Shown here one piece after another: positions 9,488 through 17,169 of a stretch of 64,000 nt of DNA. Below the pieces are notes generated by a model. That model searched no databases. It was not told the DNA's origin and saw only the letters and a list, made by a program, of their open reading frames with translations. Made by a program: the position numbers and the translations under genes. This stretch comes from Hyphomonadaceae bacterium (GTDB lineage Bacteria > Pseudomonadota > Alphaproteobacteria > Caulobacterales > Aquidulcibacteraceae): assembly GCA_023384105.1 (NCBI GenBank), contig JAHDXR010000001.1, positions 186,001 through 250,000 on the forward strand, given 5' to 3'. Position 1 is the first letter of the stretch; every line of letters starts with the position of its first letter.

Positions 9488-9760
9488 TCAGTCCTGCTGC
9501 TGACTTTCTTCCTCTTCTTCGACGCGGGAGAGAAGCTCGGCGATCGCCAGAGCGTTCGCGCCGAGTTCCCGGTGCTCGCGCGCGATAAGGTCGCCGTCGC
9601 CGCGCACCCAGATCGCCGCGTCGCTCAAGTCGCGGAGGTTGGGCGCGTAGGAGAGGATCGCCGCTAGCGTGACGTCCTCGACGTCGCCGACGATGTGGCG
9701 CACGTCGTCCGCCGTAGCTTTGCGGTAGATATCCTTTCCGGGCTCGGTGCGTGCGTTCAT
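9488..9760 (-). CDS. Small acidic protein, unknown function
   Basis: A 90-residue soluble protein starting MNARTEPGKDIYRKATADD and ending in a run of glutamates (VEEEEESQQQD). The ATG at 9760 is preferred over an upstream in-frame start because GGAGAG lies just before it and the extra N-terminus looks non-coding. No recognised domain or membrane segment. It is first in a tight minus-strand cluster with the micropeptide and the SDH-type proteinase, so a role as adaptor or substrate of that protease is possible but unproven. Confidence 0.65.
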   Translation of the reverse strand: MNARTEPGKDIYRKATADDVRHIVGDVEDVTLAAILSYAPNLRDLSDAAIWVRGDGDLIAREHRELGANALAIAELLSRVEEEEESQQQD

Positions 9761-10112
9761 TGGCGCTCTCCGCTGCTGTGGTTGGCAAGGCCCTACATAG
9801 AGCGTGCGCGGGGAGGGTCCCGATACACCCTCCGGGAGCAAGAAGGGTTCTCAGCTAAGCACGCGGCGTCTCGCGTTGTTTGATTCCCCTCAAATCGCGC
9901 CGCGCCGCGAGGCGCATCGTTTCAGCGGCCCGGAGCAAGATATATGATGATTGGGTTAGCTGTCTTCGACAGCAGCGTTCGACACGCGCGCCGCGCTTGC
10001 GGCGATCGCGACGTTCGCGGGTGCGGGCGAGGCGGACAAGCTGCTCACGCAAGCGACGCCGCCGTTGCGCGAGCTGTGGCCGGCGTTGGCCGAGACGTAG
10101 GAGGGAACTTTT
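9761..10112. other. Intergenic region without a convincing gene
   Basis: Frames here are arginine-rich, GC-driven shadows. A plus-strand stretch at about 9977-10100 reads like a protein C-terminus (FDTRAALAAIATFAG, then LRELWPALAET and a stop) but has no start codon and a stop just upstream. It may be a gene remnant or chance. Promoter elements for the 90-residue gene presumably lie near 9780-9900. Confidence 0.3.
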
Positions 10113-10277
10113 TCAGGGCGGCTTGGCCTCGAGAAGCTCCCGGAACCGCTGCCGCTCCTCCCGCGCCAGCAACGCTGCGTAGAGTTTGCGCTTCTCTTCG
10201 TCCGGCGCGGAGGCGAGCAACGCGCGCAAATGCTCGATATTTTGACGATATACGAACTCAAGCAACGGTTCATCCAT
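10113..10277 (-). CDS. 54-residue helical protein, unknown function
   Basis: The frame runs from ATG at 10277 to TGA at 10113 and encodes a charged, amphipathic, almost entirely helical protein: MDEPLLEFVYRQNIEHLRAL, then APDEEKRKLYAALLAREERQ and a short tail. The heptad-like spacing of leucines and charges, with many Glu/Arg codons, is typical of real small alphaproteobacterial proteins rather than GC shadow frames. No named family recognised. It stands alone between gaps, divergent from the membrane-protein gene at 10417. Confidence 0.6.
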   Translation of the reverse strand: MDEPLLEFVYRQNIEHLRALLASAPDEEKRKLYAALLAREERQRFRELLEAKPP

Positions 10278-10416
10278 GGGATGATCTCGCTGAATAGGCT
10301 GTCACGACCAATTTTGACTTTAGTCAAAGAGCAACACCGAAGAAAATGAGCGATGCGTTAGGAACAGAGGCTACACACGGCAATGATCGCGCAGGCCGAC
10401 AAATGGCGCGCCAACC

Positions 10417-10992
10417 GTGAGTGCAAGCAAACCGTCAGAGTCCGCCCCATACGGTGTGGCGATCGAGCTGAAAGTCGAACGCATCGCGCACTTGTTCGAT
10501 GCGCTCGATCCATTCCCGATTCCGACGCGCGACCTGTCGCCGGCGACCGATGAGTTCATTGTCGGCTGGGCGCGCGATCTGTCGCCTCGCGCGCCCATCC
10601 GTATCGTCGTGCACGCGCCGCGGGAGGAGGCCGGCATTGACGGCGCCGTGCTCAGCGATGCGTTCCATCAGCATTTTGCAGCGCGCGCCGAGCGCATGAG
10701 CGGCGACCTGAGGGAACTCTTTCGTTTCGGCCGCCTCGCCCTGTCGATCGGACTGGCCGTTCTGGTTCTGTGCGTGATCGGCGCGCGGCTGGCGATGACG
10801 GGCGAGAACGCGATTGGCCGCATCGTCGGCGAGGGGCTGCTTATCCTCGGATGGGTCGCCAACTGGAGGCCGCTTGAGATTTTTCTCTATGAGTGGTGGC
10901 CGATCGTGCAGAAGCGGCGCTTGTTCCGGCGGCTGGCGGCGGCGCAAGTCGAACTGGTCGGCCACCGCCGCGCGGAAACGAACGCCGTTTGA
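10417..10992 (+). CDS. Two-helix membrane protein, unknown function
   Basis: A 191-residue protein starting at GTG 10417. Residues 1-100 are soluble, followed by two hydrophobic helices (about 105-127 and 133-160) and a basic C-terminus containing EWWPIVQKRRLFRRLAAAQV. The layout, a cytoplasmic domain of about 100 residues followed by a helical hairpin, suggests an inner-membrane protein with both ends inside. I recognise no family. The phosphoribosyltransferase gene follows on the same strand after 75 bp. Confidence 0.7.
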   Translation: MSASKPSESAPYGVAIELKVERIAHLFDALDPFPIPTRDLSPATDEFIVGWARDLSPRAPIRIVVHAPREEAGIDGAVLSDAFHQHFAARAERMSGDLRELFRFGRLALSIGLAVLVLCVIGARLAMTGENAIGRIVGEGLLILGWVANWRPLEIFLYEWWPIVQKRRLFRRLAAAQVELVGHRRAETNAV

Positions 10993-11067
10993 GGGGAGTC
11001 AAATCGGCGCGGCGCAGGGCGTGAATAATCCGCGCCGCGCGGAGCGGCCGCAGCGAGGACCAGCGTC

Positions 11068-11727
11068 ATGCGTTTCAAGGATCGGGTCAGCGCGGGCCGG
11101 CTGCTCGCGGCGGAACTGCTGAAACGCGAGATGAAGCAGCCGGCTGTGTTCGCATTGCCGCGCGGCGGCGTGCCGGTGGCGTACGAAGTGGCGGCGGCGC
11201 TCAAGGCGCCGCTGGATCTGGTGCTTGTGCGCAAGATCGGCGTGCCGTGGCAGCCGGAACTGGCCGCCGGCGCGGTGGCCGACACCGAGCAGAATCTTTT
11301 CCTCAACCAGGATGTCCTGGCCGGCGCCGGCTTGAGCCGCGCACAGGTGGAGTCGGCGGCCAAGGCGGAGCTGCAGGAGATCGAGCGCCGGCGGAAGCTC
11401 TATCTGAAAGATCGCACGCCGGTCGATGTGAAGGGCCGCGACGTGGTGCTCGTCGACGACGGCATCGCGACAGGCGCAACGGTGCGGGCGGCGGTGATGG
11501 CGCTGAAGCGGCGGGCCCCGGCGCGGGTGATCGTGGCGACCCCAGTGGCGTCGCCCGATACGGTGGCCGAGCTGGAGCGCGTGGCCGACGAGGTGGTTTG
11601 CCTCTCCGCGCCGGAGAATTTCTTCGCGATCAGCGCCCACTACGATAGCTTTCACCAGCTCTCGGACGAGGAGGTCATCGCCGTGTTGAGCAAAGCGCGC
11701 CCGTCCGGGGAAGCGACGTCCAGTTGA
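11068..11727 (+). CDS. Phosphoribosyltransferase-family protein
   Basis: A 219-residue protein with the type I PRTase fold. It has the N-terminal LPRGGVPVAYEVAAAL loop, the RKIGVPWQPELAAGAV region, and the PRPP-binding signature DVVLVDDGIATGATVRA around residues 126-142. Relatives of this stand-alone type are annotated as putative phosphoribosyltransferases without a known base, and often sit among stress or oxygen-response genes. The actual substrate cannot be read from sequence. A palindromic repeat starts right after the stop codon. Confidence 0.85.
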   Translation: MRFKDRVSAGRLLAAELLKREMKQPAVFALPRGGVPVAYEVAAALKAPLDLVLVRKIGVPWQPELAAGAVADTEQNLFLNQDVLAGAGLSRAQVESAAKAELQEIERRRKLYLKDRTPVDVKGRDVVLVDDGIATGATVRAAVMALKRRAPARVIVATPVASPDTVAELERVADEVVCLSAPENFFAISAHYDSFHQLSDEEVIAVLSKARPSGEATSS

Positions 11728-11728
11728 A

Positions 11729-11873
11729 GCGTCACGCTGATATCGGACGCGCCCCCCATGGACCGCGGGCGTCCTCGCCCGCCTGCGCCTTATCGAACAA
11801 GCGCCTGCGCTTATCGGTAGCTGTCGCGCCGTGCCGGCGAGGACGCCGGCGCTCCGTGGTACGCTCGTGTCGG
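11729..11873. repeat. Dispersed palindromic repeat, copy B
   Basis: About 145 bp alignable with copy A at 8399-8545, beginning GCGTCACGCTGATATCGGAC and containing inward-facing arms GCGTCCTCGCC and GGCGAGGACGC. It starts 2 bp after the phosphoribosyltransferase stop and may serve as its transcript end. The copy A flanking 14-mer is absent here. Confidence 0.75.
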
Positions 11874-11947
11874 CGCTTTAAGCACTGCGGCGCGCGCCTG
11901 GCCTCATTGAGATGGAGGCGATCCGCGTATTGTGCTCATCTGCTCGA

Positions 11948-12928
11948 ATGCTTCGCCTTATCGCACGCAGCGAACGCTGGCCGCTGAGCCGCCCGTTCCG
12001 CATCGCCCGTGGCGTGAAGACCGCCGCCGACGTGGTGGTGGTCGAAGCGCGCGACGGCGAGCGCGTCGGCTATGGCGAATCCGTTCCGTATGCGCGCTAC
12101 GGCGAGAACGTCGAGAGCGTGCTGGCGGAGATCGCCGCTGTCGCCGAGCGGGGCGTCGCCCGCGAGGAGCTGCAGCGTGTCCTGCGTCCCGGCGCGGCGC
12201 GCAACGCCATCGATTGCGCGCTATGGGATCTCGAAGCGCAGCAGGTCAGGCGCTCCGTCGCCGAGCTTGCCGGGCTCAGCGAGCCGGACGAGATCGTCAC
12301 CGCGGTGACGATCTCGATCGATGCGCCGGAACGTATGGCGGAAGCCGCCGCCGCCGTTGCTGCGGCGCCGCTGATCAAGGTGAAAGTGGATGCGGCCGCG
12401 CCGCTCGACGCAGTGCGGGCCGTGCGGACCGCCGCGCCGGCGGCGCGTCTCATCGTCGACCCCAATGAAAGCTGGTCGGTAGAGCAGCTGTGCGGGCTGT
12501 CGCCGGCCTTGGCGGCGCTGAAGGTCGACCTGATCGAGCAGCCGGTTGCGGCCGATCTGGACGCGGCGTTGGAGACTGTGCGCCTGACCGTTCCGCTGTG
12601 TGCGGACGAGTCGGCGCATACCAGCGCCGATCTGGAGCGGGTCGCGCGCCGGTATCAGGCGGTGAACGTCAAACTCGACAAGGCCGGCGGTCTCACCGAG
12701 GCGTTGAAGATGCGCGCGCAAGTTCGCGCGATGGGGCTCACGCTGATGGTCGGCTGCATGGTGTCGACGTCGCTGGGTGTGGCGCCGGCGCTGCTTCTTG
12801 CGGCGGATGCGCGTTTTGTCGATCTCGATGGGCCGTGGTGGCTCGCGCAAGATCGCGAGAATGGGATGATTTTCGACAACGGCCGCATGCGCGCGCCTCG
12901 GGGCGGCTGGGGATGCGTGCGCGCATAG
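11948..12928 (+). CDS. Dipeptide epimerase (L-Ala-D/L-Glu epimerase type, enolase superfamily)
   Basis: A 326-residue enzyme of the muconate-lactonizing subgroup. Features in order: the capping domain with PLSRPFRIARGVKTAADVVVV, the catalytic lysine segment LIKVKVDA, metal ligands in LIVDPNESWS, LIEQPV and CADESAH, and the second catalytic lysine in VNVKLDKAGGL. L-Ala-D/L-Glu epimerases recycle murein peptides by epimerising the glutamyl residue, and specificity for other dipeptides is common in the family. A start at 11912 is possible, but the ATG at 11948 (MLRLIARSERWPL) fits the family N-terminus better. Transcribed convergently with the thiolase-like gene. Confidence 0.85.
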   Translation: MLRLIARSERWPLSRPFRIARGVKTAADVVVVEARDGERVGYGESVPYARYGENVESVLAEIAAVAERGVAREELQRVLRPGAARNAIDCALWDLEAQQVRRSVAELAGLSEPDEIVTAVTISIDAPERMAEAAAAVAAAPLIKVKVDAAAPLDAVRAVRTAAPAARLIVDPNESWSVEQLCGLSPALAALKVDLIEQPVAADLDAALETVRLTVPLCADESAHTSADLERVARRYQAVNVKLDKAGGLTEALKMRAQVRAMGLTLMVGCMVSTSLGVAPALLLAADARFVDLDGPWWLAQDRENGMIFDNGRMRAPRGGWGCVRA

Positions 12929-12943
12929 CCTCAGCAATAACGC

Positions 12944-14443
12944 CTACATCCGCCAGATGATGTCTTCGCCCGCGCGCGTCGCTTTGCCGGAGGCGCCGAT
13001 CTGATTTGCGCTGGCGGTGAGGAAGCTGATCGTCTCGGCGTCGTCGCCCGTCACCTTGGCGAGGAAGCGGGCGTTTTGCGGATTGCGGGCGACGACGACG
13101 CCGGAGCGCACGGCGCCATGGCGATCGTAGAACAGCGTGTAAGTCTCGATCGTGGCCGGCCCTTCATAGTCCGGGGCAAGTTCGGGAGTGGGTCCGCGTG
13201 CGGCGTCCGCTTCGGCCTGGAAGTCGAACGCCTGCGGCGCACCGAGCGCGCGCGCCGCGTCGCGCGTCAGCACGATGGAATGGCTCTGCGTGGCGAAGCC
13301 GCCATTGGCGAACAGGAAGCCGTGCCGCCCGCGCTCGCGCAGGCGCTCGACCATGCAGGCCGCCGCATGGCTCATGTAATTGCCGATCGGCCCGCCGCCG
13401 AAAGTCAGGCCGCCGAACACGGTGACAGGCCTTTCGAGCGGCCAGCCGATCGCCCGCCGCGCCATCTTGGGCATGCAGGGAAAGCAGCTATAGAGTTCGG
13501 CGTAGTCGAGATCGGACGCAGCAAGCTCGTTGAGTTCGAGCGTGCGCAGCAGGGAAATTTCCATGCTCGGCGAGCGGTCGTAACGGTCGCGCTTCAGGAT
13601 GTCCGCCGGCTCATCGGCGGCTGCGCCCCGGCCGACATAGACGAGCCGATCTTCCGCCGCCCCGTGCGCGAGCGCCGCGCCAAGGCTAGCGACGAGGAAC
13701 GCTGCGCCTTGGTTCACCGAACTGTTGGCGACCATGAGCTTGGTGTAGGGGAAGGCGATGGGCCGGTTTTCGGCCGACACCGCAAGCACGTCTTCGGCGG
13801 AGACGCGCTTGCGCAGCCAGGCGCTTTCCGTCGCCGCCGCCACTTCGGACATGCGCGCCCAGATTTCCGCGCTCTCGCGCTGCGCTTCGTCCAGCGTCTG
13901 ATCCCACAGCGCCCGCGTGGCGTTCTCGTAAAGCGGATAGACGTCGACCGGCGCGGCAAGGCCGTAGCGTTGACGATAATCCGGCGTGGCGCGCTGAGTG
14001 ACTGCGCGCATGGCATTGTGATCTGAAGCTTTGCCGCCCGCCTGCGCCGCCGCACGCTGCGCGGCCGTGCGCAGCGCTTCGCCGCCGGCGACCAGCGCGA
14101 CCTGGATCTCGCCGGCGGCGATCCGGTTCGCGGCTTCGTGCAGCAGCAGGATCGGGCTCGTACCCATCGGGTATTTGGTTTTGCTGCAGAAGCGCGGATT
14201 GGCGCCGAGCTGCTGCGCCAGCGCCGGCGAAACGTCGCCGAGGCCGCGAAACGAAATCTGGTCCACCACAGCGAGCGAGTCGATGCGTGGCAGCCAGCCG
14301 CCGCCGGCGTCCTCGTCGGCGCGCCGCGCCGCGGCGGCCATGAGGCCGAGCGAATCCAGCCCCGCGAACGGATCGCTTGGGCGATCGTTCACCTGGCCGA
14401 CGCCGACGATGACAGGGACGTGTGCGGGATCGATTTTCGTCAT
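12944..14443 (-). CDS. Thiolase-superfamily protein lacking the usual nucleophile cysteine
   Basis: A 499-residue acetyl-CoA acetyltransferase-like protein. The thiolase fold is visible in VPVIVGVGQV, in EIQVALVAGGEALRTAAQRA, and in the late NGGFATQSHSIVLTRDAA. Where classical thiolases have the nucleophile Cys at the start of the helix before AAGE, this one reads YPMGTSPILLLHEAANRI, with no Cys. The C-terminal ~100 residues form an extra beta-rich domain. Relatives with this pattern occur in actinobacteria and alphaproteobacteria and are poorly characterised, so thiolytic activity is doubtful. It is third in the dehalogenase-TetR-thiolase unit, 43 bp after the TetR stop. Confidence 0.8.
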   Translation of the reverse strand: MTKIDPAHVPVIVGVGQVNDRPSDPFAGLDSLGLMAAAARRADEDAGGGWLPRIDSLAVVDQISFRGLGDVSPALAQQLGANPRFCSKTKYPMGTSPILLLHEAANRIAAGEIQVALVAGGEALRTAAQRAAAQAGGKASDHNAMRAVTQRATPDYRQRYGLAAPVDVYPLYENATRALWDQTLDEAQRESAEIWARMSEVAAATESAWLRKRVSAEDVLAVSAENRPIAFPYTKLMVANSSVNQGAAFLVASLGAALAHGAAEDRLVYVGRGAAADEPADILKRDRYDRSPSMEISLLRTLELNELAASDLDYAELYSCFPCMPKMARRAIGWPLERPVTVFGGLTFGGGPIGNYMSHAAACMVERLRERGRHGFLFANGGFATQSHSIVLTRDAARALGAPQAFDFQAEADAARGPTPELAPDYEGPATIETYTLFYDRHGAVRSGVVVARNPQNARFLAKVTGDDAETISFLTASANQIGASGKATRAGEDIIWRM

Positions 14444-14486
14444 GCGTGCAAATTGCGCTCACACGGGCGCCCGCCGCAAGTGCGCG

Positions 14487-15065
14487 TCAGTCGACCAGCG
14501 CGGCGATCATGCGTCGCAGCACGGCGGCCGCTTGCCTGGGGCTGAGGCGCTGCTCCTGGCGCAGCCGCCGCCATGCTTCGAAGCTTAGCGTAAGGTCAAG
14601 CGCTTCGATTTTCTCGGGCTGCGCCGCAACGCTCGCCGGCAGCACCGCCAGCAGAGTTTCGCGCTGCAGCTTGGTGAGCTTCTTGTGTTCGGCCTGCAGG
14701 AAGGCCGAACGGAACCGGTGCGCGTCCGCGGCGGACTTGATCGGCAGCATCTCCTCGAACATGCGCGCGCGCCGCGCGGCGATTTCGTCGAGCCGCGCGC
14801 GCCAGGTCGCGCCTTCCAGCGGCGCTGCGAAGGTCGGCGCCAGCCGCGAAACCATCACCGCGTGCATCTCGCGGTAGACGCCTTCCATGTCGTTGAACAG
14901 GCGGAACACCGTGCGCCGGCCGACGCCCGCCGCTTCGGCCACCTCATCGGCGCTCGGCGCAACGCGCCCGGCGCGCGCCAGGTCGAGCATGGCGAGCGCA
15001 ATGCGGCGGCGGCTGGCGTCGGCGCGCTGCCGGCGGCCGTCGGTGTGCGCGTGGACGGCGCTCAT
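14487..15065 (-). CDS. TetR/AcrR-family transcriptional regulator
   Basis: A 192-residue protein. The N-terminal helix-turn-helix spans about residues 18-65 (RRIALAMLDLARAG, then ADEVAEAAGVGRRTVFRLFN), followed by an all-helical ligand domain. Its ATG overlaps the dehalogenase stop by one base (TGATG), so the regulator is translated with the enzyme gene. A perfect palindrome at 16025-16039, between this unit and the divergent hydrolase-sulfatase unit, is its most likely operator; that link is inference. Confidence 0.88.
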   Translation of the reverse strand: MSAVHAHTDGRRQRADASRRRIALAMLDLARAGRVAPSADEVAEAAGVGRRTVFRLFNDMEGVYREMHAVMVSRLAPTFAAPLEGATWRARLDEIAARRARMFEEMLPIKSAADAHRFRSAFLQAEHKKLTKLQRETLLAVLPASVAAQPEKIEALDLTLSFEAWRRLRQEQRLSPRQAAAVLRRMIAALVD

Positions 15066-15970
15066 CAGCTCGTTTGCGTGATGAAGGAGTCGATCACGCC
15101 GGCGATCTGCTCGGGCTGGTCTTCCTGAAGGAAGTGGCCAGCGCCGCCGATCGTGACGTGCGGCTGGCCTCGCGCGCCGGGGACGCGCGATTGGAAGATG
15201 CGCTCGCCGCCTTTCGTGATCGGGTCCTGGTCGCTGAAGGCGGTGAGGAAGGGTTTCTCGAACGTCTCCAGCACCTTCCAGGCCTCGATGTTCTCCTGCA
15301 CCGAGGCCTGTTCCGGCCGCACCGGCACCAGTGCGGGAAAGATGCGCGCGCCGGCTTTGTAGATCTCATCGGGAAACGGCGCGTCGTAAGCGTCGAGTTC
15401 GGCTTGCGTCAGCGTGCGCACCGAGCCGCCGTTGACGATCTGGCTGGTCGGAAATGTGGGCGTGTTCTGACTGAAGTTCAGCCATGCATCGAACCCCGCG
15501 GTTGCGCCTTGGCCGGTCGGCAGACCGGTGTTGGCGACGACGACGCGCGCGAACCGTTCCGGCATCGCGGCGACCAGGCGCAGGCCGATCAGCCCGCCCC
15601 AGTCCTGGCAGAACAAGGTGATGTCGCGGAGATCGTTCGCGACGAGCCAGTCGCTCATCCACTTCACGTGCCGCTCGAACGTGTAATCCTCGCGCGCGGC
15701 CGGTTTGTCGGATCGGCCGAAGCCGACGAGATCGGGCGCGACGACGCGCCGTCCCTTCGCGATCAGATGCGCAGCGATCTTGCGATACAGGAACGACCAG
15801 GTCGGCTCGCCGTGCATCAGCAGCACCGGCGCCGCCTCGTGCGGGCCTTCGTCGATGTGTGCGATGCGCAGCTTCACGCCCGGTGCATGCTCGATCTCGG
15901 TGTAGCGGGGTGCGAACGCGAAGTCCGGCAAGGCGGCGAAGCGTTCGTCGGGCGTGCGCAGGATCTGCAT
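15065..15970 (-). CDS. Haloalkane dehalogenase-like alpha/beta hydrolase
   Basis: A 301-residue alpha/beta hydrolase close in length and motifs to the DhlA/DhmA subfamily of haloalkane dehalogenases, which cleave carbon-halogen bonds hydrolytically to an alcohol and halide. Seen: the oxyanion segment [12 protein letters not shown] (H53), the nucleophile elbow CQDWGG with Asp123 followed by the halide-binding Trp, an Asp around 248 in SDQDP, and the catalytic His279 in GAGHFLQED. Cytoplasmic, no signal peptide. First gene of a unit with a TetR regulator and a thiolase-like gene. An epoxide-hydrolase-like role is less likely given the HGEPTW and QDW motifs. Confidence 0.85.
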   Translation of the reverse strand: MQILRTPDERFAALPDFAFAPRYTEIEHAPGVKLRIAHIDEGPHEAAPVLLMHGEPTWSFLYRKIAAHLIAKGRRVVAPDLVGFGRSDKPAAREDYTFERHVKWMSDWLVANDLRDITLFCQDWGGLIGLRLVAAMPERFARVVVANTGLPTGQGATAGFDAWLNFSQNTPTFPTSQIVNGGSVRTLTQAELDAYDAPFPDEIYKAGARIFPALVPVRPEQASVQENIEAWKVLETFEKPFLTAFSDQDPITKGGERIFQSRVPGARGQPHVTIGGAGHFLQEDQPEQIAGVIDSFITQTS

Positions 15971-16024
15971 CGGATCATCCTCGAAATGGCGGCGATTGAC
16001 CCAGCATAGGTCGATCGATATAGT

Positions 16025-16039
16025 GGCACTAATAGTGCC
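16025..16039. promoter_or_regulatory. Perfect 15-bp palindrome, probable TetR operator
   Basis: GGCACTA-A-TAGTGCC is a perfect 7+1+7 inverted repeat in the 106-bp gap between the divergent dehalogenase unit (start 15970) and MBL-hydrolase unit (start 16077). Its size and position suit a TetR-type dimer repressing both directions. The overlap with a promoter is not certain, as no clean -10/-35 pair was recognised. Confidence 0.6.
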
Positions 16040-16076
16040 GATTCATCGAGCCCATAGTCAAGAGTGGGAGGGGGCC

Positions 16077-17159
16077 GTGAAACGCAGCGGCTTGGTATGG
16101 CTGATCGTTCTGATCGGTATCGCCGGCCTTGTCGCCGGCGCCTATGTCTTTCGCGGCGAACTGGCGACGCGCCTCGTTGAGCGTGTGGCGGCGCGCGGCT
16201 TGCAGCAATCGCTAGCGGCGCAGCTTCCCGACGGCTTGCACGCCGTTTTCTGCGGCACCGGGTCGCCGTTGCCCGATCGGTCTCGCGCCGGCCCTTGCCT
16301 TGCCGTGATCGCCGGCGGCCAGCTGCTTGTGTTCGACGCCGGCGAGGGTGCGGCGGAGACGCTGTCGCTGATGGGCGTCAACCCCGGCGATATCAACGTC
16401 GTCTTCCTGTCGCACCTGCATTCCGACCATTTCGACGGCCTCGCCCCGCTCGCGCTGCAGCATTGGGCTACAGGCGCGGCCGAGGCGCCGTTGCGGCTGG
16501 TCGGGCCGACCGGAACCGCGCGGCTGGCGGCCGGCCTGAATGAAGCCTATGCGATCGACGCCGGCTATCGCACCGCGCACCATGGGCCCGAGGTGATGCC
16601 GCCGGCGGGCGCCGGGCTCAGCGCCGAGGAGTTCGCCGTACCGGCCGGCGCGGACGCCATCGTGCTGCGCGATGAAGGCGGCGTGCGCGTCATCGCCTTC
16701 CCGGTTCAACATGCGCCCGCCGAAGCGGTCGGATTCCGCATCGAATATGCGGGCCGCAGCATCGTCGTCAGCGGCGACACGGCGCGTTCGGACTCGCTGG
16801 CGCGGCACGCGCGCGGCGCGGACTTGCTCGTGCATGAAGCGCTTTCGCCGCGCCTCAACGCAATCGTGCAGCGCTCGGCGGTGGAGAGCGGGCGCGCGAA
16901 TGTCGGCGCCATCCTGCACGACATCCTCGATTATCACACCAGCCCCGAAGAGGCCGGTGCGGTGGCGCAGGAGGCGGGCGTCGGCGCCCTGGCGCTGACG
17001 CATCTCTTGCCGCAGACGCCGATTCCGGGCCTTGCCGCGACGTTCGAGCGCGATGCGCGCACGACATTCGGCGGCCCGGTCTGGGCGATGCGCGACGGCG
17101 ACGTGATCTCGCTGCCGCGCGGCGGCGGCCTCAGGCGTTCACACCATTTGCGCTTCTAG
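16077..17159 (+). CDS. Membrane-anchored MBL-fold metallo-hydrolase
   Basis: A 360-residue protein with an N-terminal membrane anchor (residues 5-26), then a metallo-beta-lactamase fold of the RNase Z-like type. The metal site is SHLHSDHFDG (His113, His115, Asp117, His118), with later ligands in VSGDTARSD and LTHLLP. GTG at 16077 is preferred because GGGAGGGGG precedes it and a membrane anchor follows at once; the longer frame would begin inside the divergent promoter. The catalytic domain probably faces the periplasm, which argues against tRNA processing. The sulfatase gene follows after 10 bp, so the pair is likely co-transcribed. Confidence 0.82.
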   Translation: MKRSGLVWLIVLIGIAGLVAGAYVFRGELATRLVERVAARGLQQSLAAQLPDGLHAVFCGTGSPLPDRSRAGPCLAVIAGGQLLVFDAGEGAAETLSLMGVNPGDINVVFLSHLHSDHFDGLAPLALQHWATGAAEAPLRLVGPTGTARLAAGLNEAYAIDAGYRTAHHGPEVMPPAGAGLSAEEFAVPAGADAIVLRDEGGVRVIAFPVQHAPAEAVGFRIEYAGRSIVVSGDTARSDSLARHARGADLLVHEALSPRLNAIVQRSAVESGRANVGAILHDILDYHTSPEEAGAVAQEAGVGALALTHLLPQTPIPGLAATFERDARTTFGGPVWAMRDGDVISLPRGGGLRRSHHLRF

Positions 17160-17169
17160 GAAACGGCGG

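Noticed and set aside
9944-10297. A 117-codon plus-strand frame
   Set aside because: It overlaps the better supported 54-residue minus-strand gene and has random composition.
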